A stretch of 64,000 nt of DNA, taken from positions 2,418,001-2,482,000 of the forward strand of contig JAHWDD010000008.1 of the NCBI GenBank assembly GCA_023897205.1, read 5' to 3'. Numbering within the stretch: position 1 is the stretch's first letter; each line of letters starts with the position of its first letter. The notes beneath the pieces are model-generated. The model had not been told where the DNA came from. It saw only the letters and a program-made list of their open reading frames with translations, and did not search any database. The DNA comes from Exophiala sp. HKRS030 (taxonomy: Eukaryota > Ascomycota > Eurotiomycetes > Chaetothyriales > Herpotrichiellaceae). Of the stretch, positions 1 through 10,605 are shown piece by piece. Position numbers and translations under genes: made by a program.

Positions 1-983
1 ATGGGAGCCAGTTTGAAAGAGTAAGTCTGCCCAACACACCCCTTACCACACCCTGAAAAGCGCCGATACCAGACGTTGTTAACCATTTTCTTTGGGACCC
101 GTTTCACAGTGTTTATCTGGTCATGGAATTTCTAGAACATGATCTCAAAACTCTACTCGAAGACATGGCCGAGCCCTTTCTGCCTTCAGAAACCAAGACT
201 CTCATGCTTCAAATCGTATCTGGCACAAACTATCTCCACGACAACTGGATCATGCACCGTGATCTGAAAACGTCGAATCTCCTACTCAACAACCGAGGAG
301 AGATCAAACTTGCAGACTTCGGCATGGCCAGATATACAGGCAACCCACCACCGAAGCTGACCCAGTTGGTGGTTACCCTGTGGTACCGGGCGCCTGAACT
401 CCTATTGGGAGCCGAAGAGTACGACTTCGAGATCGACGTGTGGAGTCTGGGATGCATCTTCGCCGAACTGCTGACCAAAGAGCCTGTGTTCCAAGGCAAG
501 AACGAAGTCGACCAGCTGTCCAAGATCTTTGCCCTGGTCGGCACCCCCAACAACGACATCTGGCCTGGCTTCCGATCCCTCCCCAACGCCAAGGCGCTGC
601 ATCCCGTCCTCTCCAAGTCGACAGCCCAATATTCGCTGACGGCGTCCAAATTCCCCTACCTGACCAACTCGGGCCTGCGGCTCCTCTCGTCCCTGTTATC
701 GCTGAACCCGCGCGACCGACCCACCACCGCACGCGTGCTGCAACACCCTTACTTCAAGGAAGACCCGCGGCCAAAGGCCAAAGAATTATTCCCGACCTTC
801 CCCAGCAAGGCGGGCCAGGAAAAGCGGCGCCGGAGAATCACCCCCAGGCTCCTGCACGCGGCGATGCCCCTAGGCTCGACGAGCGCGAGTTCGCCGGTCT
901 TTTCGCCGGTCGCGCCGACGAGCAGCAAGGAGCGGGCTTTGCTCTTCGACTCGGTTGATCGTTCCCGTACCCTTGGGACTTGA
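1..983 (+). CDS. CDK11-type cyclin-dependent kinase, 3' part
   Basis: This is the C-terminal part of a Ser/Thr protein kinase of the CDK11 (PITSLRE/CDC2L) group, whose members act with L-type cyclins in transcription and splicing control. The window opens inside the gene. Exon 1-20 reads GASLK plus the first two bases of an Asp codon. An intron at 21-109 (GTAAGT...CAG) follows, and exon 110-983 continues VYLVMEFLEHD, the hinge of the kinase. Visible motifs are the catalytic loop MHRDLKTSN, the DFG-equivalent ADFGMA, VVTLWYRAPELLLG in the activation segment, and a C-terminal LFPTFPSK tail typical of CDK11. The ATG at position 1 is internal, not the start; the Gly-rich loop and VAIK Lys lie to the left. 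The stop is TGA at 981-983. The gene is convergent with the leucyl-tRNA synthetase gene. Family identity is sound; the subgroup is inferred from the hinge and tail. Confidence 0.9.
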
Positions 984-1494
984 ATGAGGAAGATCCTTCG
1001 CTCACCCTGTTGGGGTGTAACTCTTTGGTGAATCGAACCCGCACATCGACCGGGGAGTCAGGCTACGGCCTGAGGGACTTTCAGTCTGCTTCATTTGATA
1101 TGGCTGTTGCGGCGGTTCTGGCAGAAGGAGAAGGTCGAGAAGTATAGACGGCCTGAGAACACATAGACCACAATACACGACGATTTGACGTTCATGTTTT
1201 AATACTTCACTATCTTATCTTCTTCCAAGGATGGGGCTTCTCCCTCTTTCTCTATCTATTCGGCTCATCATGATGATGCTGCTCTACTAAACTCGTAACA
1301 TTTTCTTGACCGTAGCTGACTAGTGGATCAACTACTAAACGACATCGATCGTCACCAGCATCTGATCATTGCAGTAAAGCCCCAGTTATGACCAGTGTAT
1401 CCTATTTTCCCTCGATACCCAGTTCCATTGTCGAGATCTCATTATCCTCATCGGGGACATGAATTCATTCTCGCCAAATACCTCGTACATCCGG
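984..1494. other. convergent 3' intergenic region
   Basis: This is the 511-nt space between the stop codons of the kinase (+) and leucyl-tRNA synthetase (-). It should hold both 3' UTRs. No ORF, RNA gene or repeat is supported here. Confidence 0.6.
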
Positions 1495-4400
1495 TCATGC
1501 ATCGATATTCTCGAACAAAAAGCTTGGGCTTCCAGGGACTGCGTGCTCGGCAACTTGCGGCAGGCCTTGCCTGTTGTCGTCTCTCACGAGGGTCACCACC
1601 ACATCTTTACAGCCCGTGGTCTTCTGGAGTCCGCTCGTCATCTCCTTGAGAACAGCCTCCTCGTCGAACAAGAGTTTTCGCTCAAAGACGCTGTCGGGAC
1701 TTTCACCGTTGGTCACGATTCGCTTTTTCAATCCCTGCACGAACGGCATTGCCTTCTTCAGCTCAGGACCTTTACCCATCTTGGCGACTTGCCCGTTGAG
1801 AACCTTGTCGTCATCGAGAGAGGATTTTGCCAACAGGTCACGGACGAGGTCGACATATTTGTCCTGCCAGGCCGGAAAGTTGCGTGCCGCGAAGATGGTG
1901 ATGCGTTTGGGTTTGCGAGGATCAAATCCTGCGGCTTTGCCTTTGGCCACTTTCTTGGCGGCTTGCGCTTCGGAGCTGGTGATGTTGGATGATGTGACTT
2001 TGATGTATTCACGAGCAGCACTGAGCGCGGGGTCGGCCTTTGGCACATTTGATGGCCATAGAGCGGTTTGAATTGAGGTTTCTTTTTGTAGCACTTCGCG
2101 CCACATGTATTCAGCCCAGTGAGGGGCGATGGTGGCGATGAGAAGTGCCTGTAGTTCAACATATCGAAGGAGCAACGGTCGGGAGAGCTGCGTGCCACTG
2201 GAATTGCAGGCCTCGCGGTAAAAGTCGCGGGCGGACTGGAAATCGTAGAGAGAGGATTTAAGAGCAAGCTTGTAATTTGTGCTAAACAGCATTGTTAGCA
2301 TCGTCTGTTGAGAGGCATTTGCAGTTGCAAAATGATCGCACTTACTCTGAATAATGCTTATACGCTTCGTGGACGAGCAAGTTCATCTCGTCCTCAAATA
2401 GCTTATCCCACAGCACATCGCCTTGCGTAGAGCGAAGGTTGTCACTCTTTAGGGTATCCTCGATCCATTCTTTCAGTGTGTACATGCGCATGATCGCAGC
2501 GTTGGCACCTTTCTCCTCGAAATTGGCGTCCTCCATACCGTCGCCTGCATCGGCAAGCGCTATTCTCGTGGCATCTGCACCAAACTTTTTGATTGCCTCG
2601 TTCAGGGTTAGGAAATTTCCTGTCGATTTGCTCATCTTTTCACCATTGAGGAGTAGGTGACCGTTGGCTCGGACAGACTGCGGCCAGTATTCTCGAGGGA
2701 ACAATGCAAGGTGAATATACAGGAAGAAGGTGAGATGGTTCGGAATAAGATCTTTACCTGACGAACGCAGATCGAGAGGATACCAATATTCGAATGATCG
2801 TCGAAGAGTTTCAAGATCTTCTGCTGGAATCTTGGTTGACTTTGATACGCTATCGACGTCTTTTGTGCGGGTGAAGACGTAGTCCCAAAACTCATCCGTG
2901 ACTTGCTCTGGCTTGATGTTGAGTAGACCAGGCGTTTTGCCAAATCGGTCGCCATGAAGGAAATGTGCGATTGTATAATATGACATGTACACCGTCGAAT
3001 CACTAAGAGATTCGACCAAGAAATTATGATCCCAGGGCAATTTAGAGCCAAGACCATACGTTCTAGCACATGCCCATTGGTTCAACCACTCAAGATTGGC
3101 GACAAATGAGTTCTCGGTCTCTTGGGTATAAGTGTTCAGGCCATCTTGATCTTTGACGTATTGAAGAACTGTTTGTTGCCATTCTTTGTCATTTTCGCCG
3201 TAGTTGAGAAACCATTGGGGTACAAATGCAACAACACATTCGTCTGCGCTTCGACTGATGACTTCTGCTGAAGGGTCGGCAAAGGGGAAAGCTTCACCAG
3301 ATGCGATTAAAGCGTTTCGGACCTTCTCCTTTGCTTGTTGCACGGGCTGGCCCTTGTAGTCACCAACAATCAAGGTGCCGTTGTAAAAGCCTTCCTTGTA
3401 TGCTTGGTCTTTCGCTTCAGCTAGCAGAGTGGTATCTTTTGGCGACTGGATTTTCTTGGTTTCTACCAAGTATTTTGCGGCCAAGTTGCCATATGCAGGA
3501 GTTTCGATGATAGGAATGATCTCAAGTTCAGCCCACTCCTTTTTGATGCCGTAGTATTCGGCTTTCTTGGCCAACTCTCGAACAGTAGCGAAATCGTCAG
3601 GACTATCAGAAGGAACTGAGGTTACCACTCCAGTACCCTTTGTCGCAGAAACTGTCTCCATGGGAAGGATTCGCACACCTTCCGTGTGGACGGAAAGCGG
3701 AGCGTTTACCAGAGTACCAACGAACGCAGAGCCTGGCAGTTCGACCACAGGTTGCAGCTCACTCTGATCTCGAGGGAATTTACCCTGTTCGAAAAATGTG
3801 CCCTGAAATGACATATTCCAAGCCGCTCGCTTCGTGACAACATAATATTCCTTTTCAGAAACCTTGAAAACGCCATAGTTGATCTTGGGGCCCACAAAAC
3901 AGCACGTCTGGCCATACATTGTCTCTGGTCTGAGAGTTGCAGGCACGAAATAGACATTTGCGTCCTTGGGAATCTTTCCTTCGACTGATTTTGCTGCCTC
4001 TTCGGACCACTCTTTGACCTTCAACTTCAAAGCTGTGTACTCTGTCGGCCCAACACCTTCACCCTTCGCTCTGTCGTGATCCATGCAAGGCTGGCCATCT
4101 TTAGGACTGTAGATGGTATACCGGTTACCGTAGAGGATCTTGTTGAGCTCGTGTAGACGATTCATCTGCCATCGCACGAAAGCATCATAGTAGGGATTCG
4201 CATCGGTCGTCACAAATTGTCTGCGCCAATCTATCCTGGCACCAAAATCGACCAAATCACTCTTTGCGAGTGGTGGAAAATATTCCAGCCAGTATTTGTC
4301 GTTAGCAAACTTGTGAATTTCTTCTTTGGGAATACCCATCGCCAACATCGTCTGAAATTGGTAGTTGGCCTTAGCATTTTTGGCGGCAGCCTTGCTTTTC

Positions 4401-4982
4401 TTGCTCTTGAACTTCGTGATGTCGTCTTTGACACTGACTCCCTGCGTAGGGGCAATAGGTATAACATCATCGGTGACAGCGTCTTCTTCATCTTCATGGT
4501 AGTTCTCAAAGTTCTGACCAAATTTTCTGACGTCCTCGACCAACTTGTCTGCGCAAGCACTTATGGCCATACCAGTGCAGTGAAACCCGAGAGGGAATAA
4601 CACTCGTTTGCCATCGAGACGATTGAATCCTGCAGTAAACTCGACTTTACTGATGGTGAAACTGTGGCCCGCATGTAGGACGCCGTTCATGTAGGGGTAG
4701 GCAAAGGTGCCGAAGTACTTCGGGTGCTTTTTTCGTATGTCGGCCGCCGGTACTGAGTTGAAGGGAATTTCTGTTGTGGAGGGCGCATCGCTTTCGAAGA
4801 CCTTGTTATCTTGCCATTCTTGTTGGTATTTCTTCTCTATTGCTATCAGGACATCACGGTTGTGCGTCTACACGGACATTAGTCTAATCTTGCAACCAGA
4901 GACTTTGACTGGGGCGTACATTTTCCAGTTTCAAGGTTTTGGCAGAACTGATCGACGGGTCAACTGGTATTTGAGTCGCCAT
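1495..4982 (-). CDS. Cytosolic leucyl-tRNA synthetase
   Basis: This class I aminoacyl-tRNA synthetase charges tRNA-Leu in the cytosol. Three exons on the minus strand: 4982-4920, 4867-2346 and 2281-1495. The introns are 4919-4868 (GTACGC...GTAG) and 2345-2282 (GTAAGT...TTTAG). The spliced product is 1123 aa, normal for the eukaryotic/archaeal-type LeuRS. The N-terminus is MATQIPVDPS, and the exon 1/2 join reads KLEN-THNRDVL. The HIGH motif appears as HAGH at about residues 86-89 and KMSKS at about 765-769; between them lies the CP1 editing domain region. The exon 2/3 join gives HYSD-TNYKLAL. The frame stays open upstream to an ATG at 5126, which would add 48 residues; I chose 4982 because the family starts close to this point. 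The stop is at 1495-1497. Confidence 0.97.
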
Positions 4983-5579
4983 ATTGGCGGGAGAAATTGG
5001 GAGACCGATAAGAGATAACAAATTCTCTCTTAGAGTATCTTGTGGGTTTGTCAGGTGTCGGTCGTCCTTCTGCACAGCAAAGTAGCGGTGCAGAATATTT
5101 TGATATAGAGGGTCGTGCCCGCTCATGCGGAGTCAGTGGGAGTCACAAAGTCACTCCAATTATACTGTCACGTGATTCAAGAGCATTGATCTTTCCCTAC
5201 CACGAAAGGGGATTGAAATCTATCACACCCTGGCGCAGCAGTGGAAAGTCACCAGAATCAAGTGTATCGACCAAGGAATTAGTTTTGCCCCTCTAACATG
5301 GACTGTGGTATTCCAATGTTGTCCCTTTAATCTTTGTCTAGTGTCTCATATCTTCTAGGGAGAACCTCCTCGACGATCCTGTTGGCCTCATGATTCGCAT
5401 AAGGTAGAATTTTACTTTGGCTTATATTCAACTTCCTATATATTGCTATATCCAAGCTGATTCGCAGTATAGCATGCTCTCTGGCGGCGGTTGTGGTTCA
5501 ACTGATCGACGGAGGGGTGCCTGTTTTCCAAACACATAAATGGGATATTACAAACTCAATTCGTAGATGCTGGAGTCCT
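4983..5579. other. upstream region of leucyl-tRNA synthetase / 3' of SidF-like gene
   Basis: The 597-nt gap should hold the promoter and leader of the synthetase and the 3' UTR of the next minus-strand gene. An in-frame 48-codon extension of the synthetase frame occupies 4983-5126. Nothing else is supported. Confidence 0.5.
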
Positions 5580-7298
5580 TTATAGTTCGGGGGCCTCCCA
5601 TGATTCTCGATCAAGTTTCATAACTGCAGATTGCTTGTGAGGGAACGATACCTCGCCCTGCTTGTAAAATCCTGCATCTTTCAAATAGTTGATAAATCTG
5701 AAGTGGAGGCATGAGGTCAGCATTGTCTCTCAAAGGACTTCCCCAAGTAGAAGAGAACAGAAAACTTACTTCGTGTTATCAATTCTTGGTTCTAACATGA
5801 CTGTCTCGGTGCGAGGGTCTGATAGAAAGCAGTAATGGACCAGCGCCGACAGCCATAATTTGACCCGGTGAGGCCCTCTGAATTCCTTCTCTCCAATCAA
5901 GACATGCAGGCCACGGGTATAGTTTCCGACTTCGCCACCGAGAAGTCGTCCTAACTTGTCTTCTTTCACCCAATAGATCTCGAAATATCCAAATGGTTTG
6001 CCATCCCAGCAACCATACACAGGGAAGGAGTGTCGACTGCTGAGTCCATCTTCGAGGAATTTTCTTTGCGTGGCTGCAGGACCAGCCGAACCCCATGCCA
6101 TGTTCACTCGAGGATCATTCATCCATTTGTGCAGTAGTTCAAGATCCGAGGGTCGGTCTGTAAAGTTTGCGAGAGTCGGTAAGGTTGCAACGGAGATGCC
6201 TGTTTGAGCACTAGGCAGCATAGCAGGCATAGACCCTCCTACTGGGGCGAAGTGAGGATGTGGGCAGGGTTTGCTGGAAAGTGTTGGGACTCGGAATGAC
6301 AGGTATTGGTCTACACTGGGTACATAGCGACTGTAGAACGTCTCACCGAGGCGCGGAGGTTTAGGACGGATTGGGTGCCGTATATGGTTGGTGAAAGTGA
6401 ATTGAGTTGGCGGAGGAGGATAATACGTAGGGAGATGGCTTCCCGAGTTGAAAGGTCCGCCCGGTGAGGAAATGCCCGCGCTGAAAGCATCTGAAAACAT
6501 CCCTGTCGTCGCGGGTACGATATAGTCAGATGGCCTAGGTGACGGCTTTTCGGCTGTTGCCACAGTACGATCTGGTGAAGATGGCCGAGACGGGTATGGA
6601 GACGCTGTAGGAAACGGAGAGTGCTGTTGAGGAGCCATGGTAAAGAGGAAAATTCTTGCATCGATCTGCCAGAACGATCTTCTGCTGACGAAGGTCTCTG
6701 CCCAACCGGTAGGCATACGAGTATTGGTATCTGTTCCCACACACGAGTCTTCGCTTGAAATCAAACCCATGCGTTCCAGCTTTTGCAGAGTATTCTTGCC
6801 CTTGAAGATACCCTCTCGTTTGATCTTAATCCTCCAGTCGAGCTTGGGCCGTCCAGCTTCGGGTGTCAGTGCTGAAGCCTCTGTGTGGGCGTGAGGATTT
6901 GGTGGTTCTTTGTGAAAATACCAGCACAACGTAGCCCATAGCATCATGGCGATGTGTCTGGTTGGGGAAGCGTTGTTCTTGAAGTCGGTGCTTGAAGGCA
7001 TCGAAATGGATGATATGAACAGCGAATCGCTTTGTATGGTTGGACGAGTGAATCGGTGTACAACCGTGACTTTCCGTGGGCCTTCTTCGTCATCGCTTGT
7101 TCGGCGGTGCAGCGAGACCTTGCTCTTTCTTCGCTCTGGCTCCTCTTCTATCTCATCTTCGGTTTGTAGGATTACTGTCCACCCTGGAGGCATTGCGGAA
7201 TGGTGCAGGTCGAGATTGGTAGACTTGAAGGTGAAGCCGCCGAAGACAGGCGTGATGGTGTAGACCTGCCCGTTGGGCAGATAGACCTGCTGTGGCAT
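5580..7298 (-). CDS. SidF/SidL-like siderophore acyltransferase (GNAT, IucB family)
   Basis: Predicted N-acyltransferase of the fungal SidF/SidL and bacterial IucB family, which acylate N5-hydroxyornithine during hydroxamate siderophore assembly. Two exons: 7298-5770 and 5697-5580, with intron 5769-5698 (GTAAGT...TTCAG); the product is 548 aa. The start MPQQVYLPNGQ and the following TPVFGGFTFKS match the family N-terminus. The middle is Ser/Pro-rich and poorly conserved. The C-terminal GNAT domain covers about residues 380-548 with WMNDPRVN, GYFEIYWVKEDKLG, an EKEFRGPHRVKLWL acyl-CoA-binding region and VMLEPRIDNTK. The second exon supplies FINYLKDAGF and FPHKQSA, which an unspliced reading would lose. 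GATA motifs lie upstream. The gene neighbours an ornithine cyclodeaminase-like gene on the same strand. SidF (anhydromevalonyl transfer) and SidL (acetyl transfer) cannot be told apart by eye. Confidence 0.85.
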
Positions 7299-7314
7299 CG
7301 CCGTGGTTGAGTCG

Positions 7315-7320
7315 CTTATC
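7315..7320 (-). promoter_or_regulatory. GATA motif near SidF-like start
   Basis: CTTATC on the plus strand (GATAAG on the coding strand), 17 nt upstream of the ATG. GATA sites are bound by the SreA-type iron regulator in ascomycetes, but single hexamers occur by chance. Confidence 0.3.
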
Positions 7321-7910
7321 GCATAGCAGCAAGGAGCAGTTCAGGATCGAATCCGAGATGTGGTGGTGTGAGGAGGTACTCAGCACCAATGGGTAGGTGT
7401 TTCACAGTCTTTGCAGTTTTTCTCGAAGAATGCGTGAGACGGCTTCTTGGACTACGAACAAGATCTAGTGACCGTGGAACGAAGATGGGCTTCTGTGTGA
7501 GGATGTGGTTCCAAGACTTCTCAAAAGACACCCGAAGCAAATTTGTAGGATCAGTAGCAAGTGAGAGTCTCAATGCTGTGAGGCCTAGACAGCCGAGCAC
7601 TGAAATTTCCCTCCACAATTCGCCAATGACCAAATAGACATTTCGTATTTCCTGGAGCAGCCAGCGTGACAAGTCACAAGAGGGCCCTCGGACAGTGGGA
7701 TGGATCCTCCCTGCGCCTGTACCTGTATCTGTGCCCAACGCGGTGGCAGCTGAGCGGAAAATTTACCCCGCCTTGAACCCTGAGGTGCGTGCCTCCCGTG
7801 CCCTGTCCAGGTTGACTTAACTGAGTTGGTCCGTTAGTTTGGCGAACGAGCGGACTTGGCAAGTTTCTTATTGGCCGTAAGCCAGTTAATGTACTTAATT
7901 CGCCCACTAA

Positions 7911-7916
7911 GATAAG
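7911..7916 (+). promoter_or_regulatory. GATA motif upstream of SidF-like gene
   Basis: GATAAG in the context AAGATAAGAAA, 613 nt upstream of the start. It lies 28 nt from a second copy in the same orientation. Paired GATA sites are the usual arrangement for SreA-type repression; function is inferred. Confidence 0.35.
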
Positions 7917-7944
7917 AAAGCCGCCAGAAGGGATATATTGGAGC

Positions 7945-7950
7945 GATAAG
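7945..7950 (+). promoter_or_regulatory. GATA motif upstream of SidF-like gene
   Basis: GATAAG in the context GCGATAAGAAA, same orientation as the copy at 7911. Both are followed by AAA. Confidence 0.35.
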
Positions 7951-8428
7951 AAAGGGAAGTAGATGGAGAGTGTGGGACGCACAGGGGCTGAAATTGTTCT
8001 AGAAGTATGCTGTAATCAATCTCGCAAATAAAACAGGTGACAAGGATTGATGTGACGGTGATTCAAAACTTGTATTCATGTGCTGTGGTTGGTTGCTTCG
8101 TTGAGTCGGCCCTTCTCGAACGCAAACCAGTCGGCACGGGTGGCAGACCACGGTTAGTACATGGCGGTGGAGTTGGACAATAGATTCAAACAATGCACGC
8201 AAAAAGGAGCGCTCAGATACACCAAGATGCAATTTGGTGAAACCATTATGTGTTGTTTCTCAAGAGACAGTTCCTTAAGTGAAAACATCCGACCAGCTAG
8301 ATGCGCAATACTGCAACGAGAATTTCACCGCCCAGCAGAAACTTAATCCCAGTGATGGCCACCATCTCTTTCTCAACAAAAACCGCAGCCTCGCCATGAT
8401 ATGTCCCACAAAGCAACCACGTATGGCC

Positions 8429-9793
8429 CTAAAAATCCTGAATCGTCACTCCTAGATCCCTCTCTCTTGCAAAACGGATGAGTTCACCGCCTACTACTAG
8501 ATCCATTAATCCCATCCCAACGCTCTTGTAGATGACGTTGCCTCGTGTCAGCCACTCCCACAGACCCTCTTCACCATGTCCACCAAGTTCGATTTCTTTT
8601 GTGGCGGCTTTCTTGATCATAATTAACTCTCCAATTTCCACCAGCTGGTCAGGCTTTAGTTTGGCCTGAATTACCTCACCGGCCTCTTTAAGGGACGATT
8701 CTAGGCTATCCACAATGATAACTCCACCTTGTTTCGCGTGCTTGTGGTGATGGTGCCCGTGATCATGTTGGACAGCTGCCTTAAGTATATCTGGATGAAG
8801 CTCACACATGTGCGGCGCATAGGAGCCAATGGCCGAAATGTATCTTCCCTTCCTCTGTCCTTCTCGTGAAGTCAAGAATTCCGCTGGGAAAAGCGGATCA
8901 ACCGAAGGTGTGCAGCAGAAGATAACGTCCGCTTTCCTGACCTCTTCCTTCAATAGTCGTCCATATTCACCAAACTCCGGGCTCATCGTTGAAAACTTGA
9001 TGTCCTTTCGCCATTTTCCCTTGTCTGGCGAATCTTCTGTGACTTGGAAGGCTTTCATCAGCCTGATTGATCGCTCAAAGGACCTATTGATGATATTGAC
9101 ATGTTTGATATCCTCGCCTCGCAACAGCAGGGCTAGCCTAATATGCCAGTATGCCTGTTTACCAGCTCCGAAGATAGTCATTGTGTGACAAGTCGTCCGC
9201 TTCCGAATCATGAATGTTGCCGCAAGTGCGGTCCTAAAAGCTGTGAGCTCTTCGGCGTTGATTATGCCTGTGGGGTTACCCGTAGCATCCAGGATTGTGA
9301 CAGAACCTTTTGGCGTGGTACTTTGAGAACTAGCGATCGAAGCTGGAGGTTGAAAACTTGATCCATCAATAGAACCCTTGCTGCCACCAGATGAGGATGC
9401 GGTGTGCTCCGAAGACAAAGTTGTCGCTGGGCTAAGAGATAGCGACCCAAAGTCCCCCGTCGCGGATTTGACGGACGAGGACCCCGATACACTGCCTTTA
9501 GTCGAAGACACCGAAGATTGTTTCTTGACCGGTGCGTTGGGTTGCTCAAGGGACACAATCTTCATACCCACAGAGGTTCCAGTTGAAGCTGGCATGAACA
9601 GCGTTGTAATTCCATTCTTGCGGATTGTTGTTCGCTGTGGCTGGTAAGAAGCGCAACAAGGCGAATTGGTATCTCCAGTCGAGTAAGAATGGAGAGCCTC
9701 TCCCAACGTGCTTTGCAAATCCTCAATATCCTGCTTCGTCAACGTCAGGAGCAGATTGCGAACCTCGGCGTCGCTGAGCACCGTGAGGGGCAT
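8429..9793 (-). CDS. Ornithine cyclodeaminase / mu-crystallin family protein
   Basis: NAD(P)-dependent enzyme of the ornithine cyclodeaminase/mu-crystallin family. Characterised members turn L-ornithine into L-proline plus ammonia, or reduce ketimines; the substrate here is unproven. Single exon, 454 aa, starting MPLTVLSDAEV and ending VTIQDF. The N-terminal half has the family pattern TTLFMPAS and SVGMKIVSL, then a Ser-rich insert at about 95-165, longer than in bacterial enzymes. The nucleotide-binding Rossmann segment is MTIFGAGKQAYWHI, followed by VNIINRSFERS, VIFCCTPSVDPLF and ISAIGSYAPHMCELHP. A His-rich stretch (HDHGHHHHKH) sits in the C-terminal part. It is a tandem neighbour of the SidF-like gene, which also draws on ornithine-derived substrate, so a shared metabolic theme is possible. 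Confidence 0.9.
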   Translation of the reverse strand: MPLTVLSDAEVRNLLLTLTKQDIEDLQSTLGEALHSYSTGDTNSPCCASYQPQRTTIRKNGITTLFMPASTGTSVGMKIVSLEQPNAPVKKQSSVSSTKGSVSGSSSVKSATGDFGSLSLSPATTLSSEHTASSSGGSKGSIDGSSFQPPASIASSQSTTPKGSVTILDATGNPTGIINAEELTAFRTALAATFMIRKRTTCHTMTIFGAGKQAYWHIRLALLLRGEDIKHVNIINRSFERSIRLMKAFQVTEDSPDKGKWRKDIKFSTMSPEFGEYGRLLKEEVRKADVIFCCTPSVDPLFPAEFLTSREGQRKGRYISAIGSYAPHMCELHPDILKAAVQHDHGHHHHKHAKQGGVIIVDSLESSLKEAGEVIQAKLKPDQLVEIGELIMIKKAATKEIELGGHGEEGLWEWLTRGNVIYKSVGMGLMDLVVGGELIRFARERDLGVTIQDF

Positions 9794-10605
9794 CGTCGAA
9801 ACCTGATATGTCCTTCACTTTGTGAATACGTTGAGGCTTGCAGCGTTAGCCGTACCGGTCACACTCGGCTCTTGCGGAGTGTTGGGATGAAGGGCCTGGG
9901 TTACAGCCTGTGTGAAGGTTGACGGCGACAGAGAAGTGCTGTAGCCCCTCAAGCGACCGGATCCGTGCTATCGTGGAGGCAGTCTACCTGAGTTCTCAAA
10001 TATGTACAACACACAAACATATACAGTCTTTGTGGTGTTGTTATATGCTCTCTTTTTTTCCTGTGCAGTGCTTAGGCATCATCGTCCCACGTTGGTGGTG
10101 GCGATGTAGATCTGTGCGAGGCAGCCTTCGGCCTATGAGCTACTTAGCCAACGCCTAACGGTGGTTAATAATCGATCTAGAGTGCAGCTACGAAACGCTA
10201 ATTGGTCGCGATCCTGCCGATTGACGCACAGGCTCTCGGTGTGCTACGTCCGAACATGGAAGTCTCTGTGTGAGTGGATTGTGCGACTTAACACCGTAAA
10301 CCCGTGGGAAGTCTGGGAAGGCCTTCGAACGCATTCAAAGCTGTCACTCGCCGTCTCGTTGATATGACCGAGACCACGGAGTTAAACTCAGAGGAAAAGA
10401 AGAACGGGGTAGATGAAGAATGTTCTCATGACGCTTGTCTTTATATGGGTATTTATTTGCCAGAACTTGGCACTAGGTATACACTGCACTTCTTGCTACA
10501 TATAACTGAGAAATAAGAGTCCTCGATGTCGGTAAGCTTTCGGTGCCCAGCCCAGCAAGAGGGAAAGAAATGGGAGAAATGATCTAAGCATCGGCTATCC
10601 ATGCT
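9794..10605. other. intergenic, upstream of OCD gene
   Basis: This 812-nt region should hold the promoter of the ornithine cyclodeaminase-like gene and the 3' UTR of the membrane protein gene to its right. No coding pattern is recognised. Confidence 0.5.

Larger units (their letters stand above)
7299..8428. other. promoter region of the siderophore gene and 3' flank of OCD gene
   Basis: This 1.13-kb stretch has no convincing gene. Short ORFs on both strands lack family features. It holds three GATA-type hexamers listed separately. Confidence 0.5.

Noticed and set aside
1020..1045. GAATCGAACCC resembling a tRNA T-arm complement
   Set aside because: No acceptor stem or anticodon arm could be found in either strand.
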